Shown here: in pieces, positions 5,850-13,056 of the stretch
How the letters are laid out: each line of letters begins with the position of its first letter
Position numbering within the stretch: the stretch's first letter is position 1
NCBI GenBank assembly: GCA_016838945.1
Contig: JADLKP010000034.1
Span: forward strand, 1-15,006
DNA from: Methanobrevibacter sp.
GTDB lineage: Archaea > Methanobacteriota > Methanobacteria > Methanobacteriales > Methanobacteriaceae
Reading direction: 5' to 3'
DNA length: 15,006 bases
Translations under genes and position numbers: made by a program
The notes under the pieces: model-generated
What the model was told of the DNA's origin: nothing
Seen by the model: the letters and a program-made list of their open reading frames with translations, nothing else
Database searches by the model: none

Positions 5850-7633
5850 ATGACATCCTCCCTTCTTTGTGCATTCAAGGTATTGTAGTAATATCCTTTC
5901 TGCTTCAACAGTTCTTCATGGCTTCCTTGCTCAATGATGTGTCCATCTTCAATTACGATTATCTTGTCTGCATTTCTGACGGTTGACAATCTGTGAGCAA
6001 TGATGAAGCTTGTTCTGTCTTTCATCAATTCATCCATGGCTTCCTGAATTATCTTTTCGGTCCTTGTATCAACTGAAGATGTTGCTTCATCCAAAATCAA
6101 TATCTGCTTGTTTGAGAGGATGGTTCTTGCAATTGTCAAGAGCTGCTTTTGACCATGGGATATATTGTCTGCATCTTCGTTAAGCTCGCTTTCGTATCCT
6201 TCAGGGATTTGTCTGATGAAATGGTCTGCATGAGCTTCTATTGAAGCGTTCATGACTTCTTCTTCAGTGGCATCCAATTTACCATAACGTATATTGTTGT
6301 ATATGGTGTCATTGAATAGCCAAGTGTCTTGAAGCACCATACCTACAAGGGATCTTACGCTATGCTTGTCGTAATTGTTGATGTTCACGCCATCAATCTT
6401 AATCTCACCGCTGTTCAAGTCATAGAATCTCATGAGCAGTTTCACTATTGTGGTTTTTCCTGCTCCTGTTTCACCTACAATAGCTATTTTTTCTCCCTTC
6501 TTGACTTTAAATGAAAGGTCTTTGATTACAGGTTCATCTTCGCTGTAGCCGAAGCTGACATCTTCAAAGCTGATTTCATCATTGATTGCATTTATTTGCT
6601 CTTTTGAAGGGTTTTCTTCAACCTTTATTTCAAGGAATTCGAATATTCTTTCGCTTGCAGCCATTGCAGTCTGTATCATATTCATGATTCTTGTTATCTG
6701 TTCAATAGGTGTTGTGAAGTTTTTGGAGTATTGGATAAATGCCAAAATGTCTCCAACGCTTATTGCCTTTTGAAGTACGAGAACAGCTCCAAGAACAGAT
6801 ATGATTACATATTGGAGATTGGAAATGAAATGTACAAAAGGACCTGATAGGCTTGAGAAGAACTTGGATTTCCATTCCTGTTCATACCATTTTTCATTTT
6901 CATCTTCAAAGATTCTCATGGATTCGGCTTCCTGATTGAATGCTCGAATGATTTCATGGCCTGTAAATGACTCTTCGATTTGACCATTCAGGTTACCTCT
7001 GTATCTTAGCTGCTTTAGATAGTAATCCTGTGAGAATTTGGTTATATAGGTTATGATCAGGAAAGCTATTGGAACCAAGACTATTGTGGTAAGTGTTAGC
7101 CATAGGTTGATGGAGAGCATCATCGCAGTGACACCGATTATTGTAATTACTCCAGTCAACAATTGGTTGAATGTCTGGACAATTCCTGATTGGAGTGAGT
7201 CTACATCGTTTGTGATTCTTGACAATATGTCTCCTCTGGTATTTATGTCCAAATCGCTCATTGACAGGTGAGTGACCTTTTCAATCAGGTCCTTTCTTAG
7301 ATTATAGCTTATATCTGTTGTTATGTCAAGCAGGAGATAGCTTTGGAGGTATGAGAAGACTGCACTTATGGCATATAAGATTACGATTGCAATAAGCAGA
7401 CTTATTATGTGCTCCATATTCATATTTCCAGAGTTTATCCCGTCAAATATTGCAGTGGTGGCAAATCCGATTAAAAGGGGGCTTATGACTGAAAACACTG
7501 TTGATATGATTCCGCAGATAACTGTCAGGCTCAGCTTCAATTTATATCCAGTCAATAGAGAGAATATATTTTTAATTGATTGCTTGGCGTCTGCCGGCTT
7601 TTCAGGAGGCGCTCTTCGTGGTTTTCTTGCCAT
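5846..7633 (-). CDS. ABC exporter half-transporter, consensus-site subunit of a heterodimer
   Basis: A 595-residue type-IV ABC exporter subunit (membrane domain followed by ATPase domain) of the multidrug/lipid class. A basic, proline-rich N-terminus (RKPRRAPPEKPADAK) precedes hydrophobic segments spread over about residues 35-315. The nucleotide-binding domain has Walker A GETGAGKT (387-394), Q-loop Gln435, an unusual signature ISHGQ in place of LSGGQ (about 491-495), Walker B ILILDE with catalytic Glu516, and switch His547 (AHRLST). This combination, intact catalytic residues with an altered signature, is that of the active-site donor in heterodimeric exporters such as the TM288 half of TM287/288. 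Start: ATG 7633 lies seven bases after a perfect AGGAGGT (7641-7647) and one base beyond the stop of the partner gene; an open frame up to 7705 overlaps the partner and is rejected. Confidence 0.9.
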   Translation of the reverse strand: MARKPRRAPPEKPADAKQSIKNIFSLLTGYKLKLSLTVICGIISTVFSVISPLLIGFATTAIFDGINSGNMNMEHIISLLIAIVILYAISAVFSYLQSYLLLDITTDISYNLRKDLIEKVTHLSMSDLDINTRGDILSRITNDVDSLQSGIVQTFNQLLTGVITIIGVTAMMLSINLWLTLTTIVLVPIAFLIITYITKFSQDYYLKQLRYRGNLNGQIEESFTGHEIIRAFNQEAESMRIFEDENEKWYEQEWKSKFFSSLSGPFVHFISNLQYVIISVLGAVLVLQKAISVGDILAFIQYSKNFTTPIEQITRIMNMIQTAMAASERIFEFLEIKVEENPSKEQINAINDEISFEDVSFGYSEDEPVIKDLSFKVKKGEKIAIVGETGAGKTTIVKLLMRFYDLNSGEIKIDGVNINNYDKHSVRSLVGMVLQDTWLFNDTIYNNIRYGKLDATEEEVMNASIEAHADHFIRQIPEGYESELNEDADNISHGQKQLLTIARTILSNKQILILDEATSSVDTRTEKIIQEAMDELMKDRTSFIIAHRLSTVRNADKIIVIEDGHIIEQGSHEELLKQKGYYYNTLNAQRREDVI

Positions 7634-7634
7634 A

Positions 7635-9440
7635 TCATTTACCTCCTGCAGTTTTCTTAATGTGACTTGTATCAAGGATGTAATTAGATGATTCCTCATT
7701 GTCATACAGCAAGTCTTTGGAACGGTCTATTTGTGAAGATACGATCTCTTTATAAATGGCACAGTTTTCATTCAGATAATCATGAGTTCCCTTGTCTATT
7801 ATCTCACCTTCATCAAGGACGATTATCTCATCAGCATCCATGATTGTTGAAATTCTCTGTGATACAATGAGCATTGAGGAATTTTCCTTTAGGCTTTTTA
7901 GATTTTCCTTCACCTTTGCCTCTGTATTCATGTCAAGCGCTGAAAAGCAGTCGTCAAAGAGATAAAAGTCACGTTCAGCCAATATGGACCTTGCAAGCTG
8001 AAGACGTTGCTTCTGCCCTCCGGAATAGTTTGAGGCTCCTTGTGAAACTCCGTCTTCCAAGCTTTCTATAAAGTCCACCTCTGTCATCTTCAATGCTTTT
8101 TTGATTTCCTCATCGCTTGCATCCTCTTTACCTATCAGCATGTTTGACCTTATTGTTCCTTCAAAAAGAATTGCCTTTTGTGGAGCATATGAGATTCTTT
8201 CCCTAAGTGTTGTTAATTTATAGTCTTTGATATTCTTGTCATTGACTAGGATTTCACCTCCAGTCACATCCTGAAGGCGTGGAATCAGATTTAGGATTGT
8301 GGATTTCCCACTTCCTGTTCCTCCGATTATTGCAGTGGTCTTTCCCTTCTCCAATTTGAAATTGATGTCTTTCAATGTTTCCTTTTCACTTCCAGGATAA
8401 CTGTAGACGACATCCTTGAATTCGATTGTAGGGTTATCGTCTATTTTATCGATGGGTCCGTCGCTGATTGTTATTTCTGTATTTATCACTTCAGCAACAC
8501 GTCTTCCAGATACCAAAATCCTTGGAATCATTACAAGGAATCCTCCCATCATCAAGAATGCCATTACTATTTGTGTAGCATATTGGATGAATGCTATGAT
8601 TGTTCCTGTTAATATCTTGCCTTGGATTGCATCATATGCTCCAAAGTATAGGATTAGAACTATCATTAAATTCAATAGTAAAGTCATCGCTGGCAATAGG
8701 ACCAAGAGGATTCTGAAGACCTTCAAGTTTACTGACCTGAAGTCTTCATTGGTTTCTCTAAACCTTTCCTCTTCGTATTCCTGTCTAACGAATGCTTTGA
8801 TGACAGGTATTCCCAACAATATTTCCCTTGATGTTTGGTTGATCTTATCGGTCAGTTCCTGCATTACCTTGAAGTAAGGAACGGTTCTGATGAATATTAT
8901 GATGAAGGGTATGATTGCAGCGGCAAATGTCACTCCAATAATCCATAAAAGGTTGGTTCCAAGCTCCATTGCCTTGAGTATGCTTCCTATACCTAATATA
9001 GGTGAAAAGAGTATTGTTGTAAAGAATAGGCCTAAAAAGATTTGTATTTGATATACATCGTTTGTATTACGTGTAATTAGTGATGCTCTTGATATCTTGT
9101 CCAATTCAAAGTTTGAAAACTTCAAAATCTTATCATAGCTTATTTTTCTTAAGTCCCTTCCATAAGCTGCTGACACTTTGCTTGAGAAGTATGAGAGCCC
9201 TATTGTAGCGAATACCCCTATCAATACCATTGCCATCATCATGGTTCCCACACTTATTATATAGTCGAAATCTGTGTTCTGTATCCCAACATCTACAATG
9301 TCTGCAGTGTATTTAGGCAGTGCCAGGTTACAGTAGACATCAATGATTAGGAATGCAGCAATAAGAAAAAGAGGAATTATGCTCTTTTTCAATGGGCTAA
9401 GAAGTTTTCCTATAGTTTTTAATGTTTTAGTAAAATTCAT
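7635..9440 (-). CDS. ABC exporter half-transporter, degenerate-site subunit of a heterodimer
   Basis: A 601-residue ABC exporter subunit, first gene of the operon. Hydrophobic segments extend over about residues 20-310 (for example 22-40, 62-84, 135-155, 165-186, 243-268, 280-305). The ATPase domain has Walker A GGTGSGKST (373-381), Q-loop Gln421, canonical signature YSGGQ (472-476), but the Walker B is LFDD with Asp497 in place of the catalytic Glu, and the switch histidine is Gln528 (VSQRIST). Asp and Gln at these two positions are the hallmark of the degenerate subunit in heterodimeric exporters such as TM287. It should therefore pair with the next gene's product. The substrate is unknown; the co-encoded MarR regulator suggests a toxic or amphipathic compound. 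Start: ATG 9440 is preceded only by weak AGAGAA, with no good Shine-Dalgarno sequence. Confidence 0.9.
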   Translation of the reverse strand: MNFTKTLKTIGKLLSPLKKSIIPLFLIAAFLIIDVYCNLALPKYTADIVDVGIQNTDFDYIISVGTMMMAMVLIGVFATIGLSYFSSKVSAAYGRDLRKISYDKILKFSNFELDKISRASLITRNTNDVYQIQIFLGLFFTTILFSPILGIGSILKAMELGTNLLWIIGVTFAAAIIPFIIIFIRTVPYFKVMQELTDKINQTSREILLGIPVIKAFVRQEYEEERFRETNEDFRSVNLKVFRILLVLLPAMTLLLNLMIVLILYFGAYDAIQGKILTGTIIAFIQYATQIVMAFLMMGGFLVMIPRILVSGRRVAEVINTEITISDGPIDKIDDNPTIEFKDVVYSYPGSEKETLKDINFKLEKGKTTAIIGGTGSGKSTILNLIPRLQDVTGGEILVNDKNIKDYKLTTLRERISYAPQKAILFEGTIRSNMLIGKEDASDEEIKKALKMTEVDFIESLEDGVSQGASNYSGGQKQRLQLARSILAERDFYLFDDCFSALDMNTEAKVKENLKSLKENSSMLIVSQRISTIMDADEIIVLDEGEIIDKGTHDYLNENCAIYKEIVSSQIDRSKDLLYDNEESSNYILDTSHIKKTAGGK

Positions 9441-9462
9441 GTTATTGTTCTCTTAAGTTTTT

Positions 9463-9480
9463 TTTAAAGGTACCTTTAAA
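9463..9480. promoter_or_regulatory. Palindromic operator candidate 1 for the MarR/ABC operon
   Basis: TTTAAAGGTACCTTTAAA is a perfect 18-bp palindrome 23 bases upstream of the first ABC gene. MarR dimers bind such palindromes. With the TATA-like box at 9512-9522 it would fall about 20 bases after the start of transcription. Confidence 0.65.
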
Positions 9481-9490
9481 TAATTTTTCT

Positions 9491-9502
9491 ATAGGTACCT
9501 TT
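9491..9502. promoter_or_regulatory. Palindromic operator candidate 2 for the MarR/ABC operon
   Basis: ATAGGTACCTTT shares the core AGGTACCT with the palindrome at 9463-9480; the outer bases are imperfect. The two centres are 25 bp apart. It would cover the predicted transcription start, so binding should block RNA polymerase. Confidence 0.6.
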
Positions 9503-9511
9503 TAATTTTAT

Positions 9512-9522
9512 CATATATAAAT
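9512..9522 (-). promoter_or_regulatory. Candidate TATA box for the ABC/MarR operon
   Basis: On the - strand this reads ATTTATATATG. Transcription starting about 25 bases downstream, near 9492, would give a leader of roughly 50 bases containing both palindromes. Confidence 0.5.
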
Positions 9523-9690
9523 ATTTTTATTATTTTTCATTAATTTTCATATGCTCTTTCTTTCCTTTTAATAGCAAGTTGAAACTAATATGCTAGTGTC
9601 CATATGGTTACTCTTTTTTAATTTACAATATTAAATTTGAATCATTAGATTTGGTTTATTTGATTATTGGATTGATGATTGGTGTTTAAT

Positions 9691-10182
9691 ATGGATCTTA
9701 AAAAAGAAAAGTACATCAAAGTTATACTATACATCATATCACGCTGCACACATAAGGAGAATCTTGGAAAAACCGTCATTTCGGTTTTGCTCTATTTCAT
9801 TGACTTCAATTATTATGAATTGTATGGGCAGTCATTGACCAATGAGATCTATTCGAAGTCAAGAATCGGAATAGTTCCCAAGCATTTCAATGAGGTCATG
9901 AATCATTTGATAAGGTCTCATAATCTGTATTACAGGCAGGAAGTTTACTATTACTATTTGATAAAGAGGTATTATATCAGGCAGATTCCTTTGTTTAATT
10001 TCACTCACGAAGAACTTGAAATCATTGATCATGTCATTTATGAACTAAGTGATTTCAGCGCTACGGAGCTATTGATCTATCAAAGGGGAGACATGCCCTA
10101 TAAGTTGGTGAATTTAGATGATGAATTGGATTATAACCATGTATTCTATAGGGATGAGATTTATTCCGTTCGCAAGTATTGA
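9691..10182 (+). CDS. Panacea (DUF4065/SocA-like) domain protein, antitoxin-like
   Basis: A 163-residue soluble protein whose layout matches the Panacea/DUF4065 domain: an N-terminal helix then LGKTVISVLLYFIDFNYYELYG (about 25-46, compare LGKTKLNKLLYYSD in the family), SLTNEIYSKSRIGIVPKHF (the T-x-Y-x-x-x-x-x-G-x-V-P core, about 48-66), and FNFTHEELEIIDHVIYELSDFSATEL (about 102-127). Known members, such as SocA of Caulobacter, neutralise diverse toxins encoded next to them. No recognisable toxin gene adjoins this one: upstream is the divergent ABC operon and downstream are two zinc-ribbon microproteins. It is unusually tyrosine-rich (YYRQEVYYYYLIKRYY). Start: ATG 9691 follows GGTG (9681-9684); alternative TTG/GTG starts at 9679 and 9682 lie at or in the ribosome binding site. 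The family call is good; function as an antitoxin is not shown. Confidence 0.75.
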   Translation: MDLKKEKYIKVILYIISRCTHKENLGKTVISVLLYFIDFNYYELYGQSLTNEIYSKSRIGIVPKHFNEVMNHLIRSHNLYYRQEVYYYYLIKRYYIRQIPLFNFTHEELEIIDHVIYELSDFSATELLIYQRGDMPYKLVNLDDELDYNHVFYRDEIYSVRKY

Positions 10183-10282
10183 TTATTTATTATTGATTCA
10201 ATCGTTTCTTCCTAATCATTATAGAAAACTTTAAATGTAACTATAGTCATTATAATTATTAAATAATCATTTATTGAATGTG

Positions 10283-10308
10283 TATTCATTAAATGGATAT
10301 TCATTAAA
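10283..10308 (+). repeat. Two 11-bp direct repeats upstream of the zinc-ribbon genes
   Basis: TATTCATTAAA occurs at 10283-10293 and again at 10298-10308, start to start 15 bp, ending 25 bases before the first microprotein's ATG. It may be a tandem protein-binding site or a leader element, or low-complexity AT sequence. Confidence 0.35.
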
Positions 10309-10333
10309 AAAATTATTCAATAGGGGGAATTTT

Positions 10334-10468
10334 ATGTATGGGTTATGTCCTGCTTGTGGAAGTGAATTAGACGACGAAGGAAACTGCTGGGTATGCGGAT
10401 ATATGGCTCATTTCGGCAGTCCGGATGATTATGACTATGATGATTTTAATGATGAATACTTGCCTTGA
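10334..10468 (+). CDS. Zinc-ribbon microprotein, 44 residues, acidic tail
   Basis: A very small protein with one predicted zinc-binding unit: Cys5-Pro-x-Cys8-Gly, then LDDEGN, then Cys18-Trp-x-Cys21-Gly-Tyr. The rest is a strongly acidic tail rich in Asp and Tyr (DDYDYDDFNDEY). Function is not recognised; zinc ribbons of this size usually mediate protein or nucleic-acid contacts. Start: ATG 10334 follows GGGGGA (10323-10328) by five bases; an in-frame upstream start at 10274 would give 64 residues but without a ribosome binding site and without conservation in the paralogue. The next gene encodes a close paralogue 25 bases downstream, so the two form an operon. The motif keeps the same spacing in both copies, which argues that both are real proteins. 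Confidence 0.8.
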   Translation: MYGLCPACGSELDDEGNCWVCGYMAHFGSPDDYDYDDFNDEYLP

Positions 10469-10493
10469 AGAGCTAATTTATTAGGTGATTATT

Positions 10494-10631
10494 ATGCTTA
10501 TTTGTCCTATTTGCGGTTATCCCTTGGATAGCGAGGGTCGCTGCTGGAACTGTGGATATGGTGTGGATACTCATCCATTGGATCCTTTCACACCAGGTTC
10601 TGTCTATAATGGTGGCAGCAGTGATGATTAA
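10494..10631 (+). CDS. Zinc-ribbon microprotein, 45 residues, paralogue of the preceding gene
   Basis: Begins MLICPICGYPLDSEGRCWNC with Cys4, Cys7, Cys17 and Cys20, then GY, aligning residue for residue with the preceding microprotein (CPxCGxxLDxEGxCWxCGY). The tail is different: a Pro/Gly/Ser-rich segment ending SSDD in place of the Asp/Tyr-rich one. Start: ATG 10494 lies four bases after a perfect GGTGAT (10484-10489), 25 bases after the stop of the first copy, so it is almost certainly translated from the same message. The ribbon is conserved while the tail has diverged, which suggests a common structural core with different partners. Function unknown. A T-rich stretch (10642-10682) follows and separates it from the convergent DUF3795 gene. 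Confidence 0.8.
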   Translation: MLICPICGYPLDSEGRCWNCGYGVDTHPLDPFTPGSVYNGGSSDD

Positions 10632-10641
10632 TCAATAATTT

Positions 10642-10682
10642 ATTTTTATTTTTAGCTTATTTTTTTATTTTATTTTTATTTT
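10642..10682 (+). terminator. T-rich terminator region after the zinc-ribbon genes
   Basis: Repeated T4-T7 runs broken by single A residues follow the second microprotein's stop by ten bases. This suits an archaeal oligo-T terminator for the + strand genes. On the other strand it would be A-rich and not act on the convergent gene. Confidence 0.45.
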
Positions 10683-10685
10683 TAA

Positions 10686-11231
10686 TCATCTGCGTAATTT
10701 CAGTTCAATGTTTCTTTTTTTGCCGCATTCATTTAAAGCTTCTTTCATGAAGTCTGATTTGTCATTTAAGCTCATGGCTTCAGTTTGTTCATCTGCCTCT
10801 TTTAGTAGGATTTTTAAATCATCCAATTCAAGCAAATTGACTGCTAAGCAGAAGAATACATCTCTACGGCCTGTATCATATTCTGCTAATAATCTATTCA
10901 GAATTTCTTTTTTCAGCATCTGTTCTTTTCTGTAATTCTTTATTCCTATTCTTTTTGCTTTTTCCATATCCTTCTTCTGATTTCTATGGGAAATTAGGGA
11001 ATCATGAAGGTCCACTCCATCATACTTTTCACATGGGTACTCTTCACATTCAAAGCAGTAATCAATATTTCCATGTTCAATGCTGCAAGGTGCAAAACCG
11101 CAAATTTTATAGCAGGAACTGCCTTTGCGGCAACCTGTGCATCCTCCTCTAATAAGCATAGGGCATAAACTGCAATTCAATCCACATAAGGATAAGCACA
11201 AATCATTTCTTTTAAATTTTTCAGCTGTCAT
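10686..11231 (-). CDS. DUF3795 family Cys-rich protein
   Basis: A 181-residue protein of unknown function. Twelve of its 14 cysteines lie between residues 12 and 67, in the DUF3795 pattern CxxxCGLNCxxCP, GCxGC, CxxxC, CxxC and YPC, suggesting one or more Fe-S clusters or structural zinc sites. The remaining two thirds is helical and charged with no further motif. No signal peptide or membrane segment is visible. The start at ATG 11231 has no evident Shine-Dalgarno sequence, but the next methionine (residue 25) would remove the first four cysteines. It lies 39 bases downstream of the radical SAM gene on the same strand and is probably the last gene of that operon; it could be a partner or electron-transfer protein for the radical SAM enzyme, which is inference from position only. 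Confidence 0.8.
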   Translation of the reverse strand: MTAEKFKRNDLCLSLCGLNCSLCPMLIRGGCTGCRKGSSCYKICGFAPCSIEHGNIDYCFECEEYPCEKYDGVDLHDSLISHRNQKKDMEKAKRIGIKNYRKEQMLKKEILNRLLAEYDTGRRDVFFCLAVNLLELDDLKILLKEADEQTEAMSLNDKSDFMKEALNECGKKRNIELKLRR

Positions 11232-11270
11232 ATTAATCGTTTGTTTTTTCAGTTTTTCTCTTTTATTTTT

Positions 11271-12149
11271 TTATAATGATTGCTTGTTTTTTCTGATTTC
11301 AGCAAGTCTTTCAAAGTCTCCATTTTTTATTTCATGTTCAAGTGCATCAATTATCTGCCCTTTTCTGCTTAAGAAGTTAGGTCCAGTTAAACTGGCTGCT
11401 ACTGTGTGATGAGTGATGAATGAACAGTCACAATCGAGATGCTCTACAAAAGTCTTAAGTTCAATAAGCATCTCTTTTTCAGATAATGGGGTGAATTCTC
11501 CCCTTTCTGCCTCTTCTAACAATGGGGTTCCCGGAAACAATGTCAATCCGCCGGTTCCAACAAGCATAGGATTGCATTGGTTAAATATTTTCGCAGAATT
11601 TATGGCATGGTCCATGCTATGTTCCTTGCCTGCAACACCATTTAAAAAGCTCATCCAAAAGCCAATGCCTGCATCAGTCAGTTTTCCGCACTGTTCAATA
11701 ATGTCCTCAGATGCATATCCCTTGTTGACTCTATTCAATGTCCAGTCATCTCCACTTTCAACACCAAGTGAAATTTCCCTTAAACCCAAGTCCTTTAGAC
11801 TTTCAAGCTCTTCAACTGTTTTGTTTTTCAAGTCAGAAACTCTTGTTTGAGTATAAATATATTCAATCTCTGGAAGATATTCATTGACCTTTTCCAAAAT
11901 AGGCTTTAATTTATTGTATGTCATCACTAAAGGATTTGCTGAAAGCAATTGTATTGTCTTTGCATGTGGCGCAAATTTTGCCAATTCCTGCAAGTCCTCT
12001 TCTATTATGTCCATTGGTTGAGGCCTAAACTTTATTCCCTTATACATTGTGCAGAATTTGCATCTGTTATGGGTACATCCTTGTGTAACCTGCAATAGTG
12101 GAAAAGTTGGCCAATACGGATTTCTGTATACCGGTTCTGTAAAATGCAT
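11271..12149 (-). CDS. Radical SAM protein of unknown specificity
   Basis: A 292-residue radical SAM enzyme: an Fe-S cluster and S-adenosylmethionine generate a radical to modify a substrate. The cluster motif is QGCTHNRCKFCTMY with Cys25, Cys30 and Cys33, a C-x4-C-x2-C spacing one residue longer than the classical C-x3-C-x2-C; I recall this form as common in this HemN/Elp3-like group. Further barrel motifs are SANPLVM, YTQTRVSDL and ISLGVESGDD (a SAM-contacting strand), and GGLTLFPGTPLLEEAERGEF near the C-terminal third. No extra substrate-binding domain is evident, so the reaction cannot be named. Start: ATG 12149, with GGTG overlapping the stop of the upstream hydrolase gene eight bases away, so translation is likely coupled. 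The hydrolase and the DUF3795 protein may act in the same pathway. Confidence 0.88.
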   Translation of the reverse strand: MHFTEPVYRNPYWPTFPLLQVTQGCTHNRCKFCTMYKGIKFRPQPMDIIEEDLQELAKFAPHAKTIQLLSANPLVMTYNKLKPILEKVNEYLPEIEYIYTQTRVSDLKNKTVEELESLKDLGLREISLGVESGDDWTLNRVNKGYASEDIIEQCGKLTDAGIGFWMSFLNGVAGKEHSMDHAINSAKIFNQCNPMLVGTGGLTLFPGTPLLEEAERGEFTPLSEKEMLIELKTFVEHLDCDCSFITHHTVAASLTGPNFLSRKGQIIDALEHEIKNGDFERLAEIRKNKQSL

Positions 12150-12157
12150 CTTAACAC

Positions 12158-12985
12158 CTAATGTTCATTGATAAATTTTTTAACCGCTTCTGCAACTTCA
12201 TGGGGCATTTGGCTCCATATTGCATGAGTGGTATCTGTAAAATCATTTTCAAGCACAAAATCATCTTTCACATGTTCTTTAATGTAATTCACGGCTTCAA
12301 TTGAATATAATGGATGGTCAGGCATCAGATATAAGAATGGGACAGTAATCTTATCCATTGCAGGACGTTGGTCACTTCTAAAAAGGGAATACCAAATGCT
12401 TGCCATTGTTAGCGTTTCAACACGATCGCCAAAGCTTTTTATAAATTCTTCTTCTTGCTCTGAAGTAATCTCTGATGGATTTAGGCTCATAATGTTCTTG
12501 AAGATATAAAATGAAGCATAAGTTGCATCATCAAATATTCTGTCAAGGTCTTCCATAAAATCTTCATCGCTCCATTTTCCTTGTGCGATGCCCCCTTTCC
12601 ATCCATCATTGCGCATATAGGGGGACATGTCAGATGCAACTATTCTTTTTACTTTGTTGCAACCGAATTGGTTTACATAACTGTATATTGTCGCTGCACC
12701 TAGCGAATGACCAATCAATGTAACTTCATCCAGATTCAATGATTCAATGATTTCATTCAGGTCTTGGCCTAATCTTTGAATATTCATATGGATGGTTGAC
12801 TTGTCTGAATATGAATGACCTCTTTGGTCATATAGAACAATATTAAAGTCTTCACCAAATTCATCATAGAATCTCTTGTTGGCAATATGTGAAGAGTTCA
12901 AGCCATGGCAAAAGATCAATGTTTCACCTTTGCCATAATTTTTATAGTATAATTTTATTCCATCGCTCATAGTTAAATAAGGCAT
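12158..12985 (-). CDS. Alpha/beta hydrolase
   Basis: A 275-residue alpha/beta-hydrolase-fold enzyme, likely an esterase, lipase-like or amidase protein. The nucleophile elbow is GHSLGA with Ser94; the oxyanion-side motif is HG (27-28, FCHGLNSS); the strand-loop YDQRGHSYSD (52-61) is typical; acid Asp223 (MPDHP) and base His254 (TTHAIW) complete a plausible triad. No signal peptide or lipobox is seen, so it is cytoplasmic. The substrate cannot be inferred. Start: ATG 12985 is seven bases after AAGGAG (12993-12998); a TTG at 12988 directly before it would add one residue. It is the first gene of the set with the radical SAM and DUF3795 genes. The COG2085 gene ends 72 bases upstream on the same strand and might share the transcript. 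Confidence 0.9.
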   Translation of the reverse strand: MPYLTMSDGIKLYYKNYGKGETLIFCHGLNSSHIANKRFYDEFGEDFNIVLYDQRGHSYSDKSTIHMNIQRLGQDLNEIIESLNLDEVTLIGHSLGAATIYSYVNQFGCNKVKRIVASDMSPYMRNDGWKGGIAQGKWSDEDFMEDLDRIFDDATYASFYIFKNIMSLNPSEITSEQEEEFIKSFGDRVETLTMASIWYSLFRSDQRPAMDKITVPFLYLMPDHPLYSIEAVNYIKEHVKDDFVLENDFTDTTHAIWSQMPHEVAEAVKKFINEH

Positions 12986-13056
12986 CAAACAACTCCTTCT
13001 AAATAAGATATATTTTATGATATTAATTGGGATAACCTTATTAATTATTGTATCTA

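Noticed and set aside
7634..7705. 24-residue N-terminal extension of the second ABC subunit
   Set aside because: It overlaps the end of the partner gene; the AGGAGGT site at 7641-7647 clearly serves the ATG at 7633.
8416..8877. 153-residue open frame on the + strand
   Set aside because: Antisense to the ABC subunit gene; its apparent hydrophobicity comes from the complementary strand of membrane-segment codons.
9600..9607. Palindrome CCATATGG in the spacer before the Panacea gene
   Set aside because: Only eight bases, single copy, with no symmetric extension or link to a promoter element.
10274..10333. N-terminal 20-residue extension of the first zinc-ribbon protein
   Set aside because: No ribosome binding site before 10274, the sequence contains the direct repeats, and the paralogue has no matching extension; GGGGGA before 10334 sets the start.
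11413..11850. 145-residue open frame on the + strand
   Set aside because: Antisense to the radical SAM gene, Ser/Pro-rich low-information sequence, no start signal.
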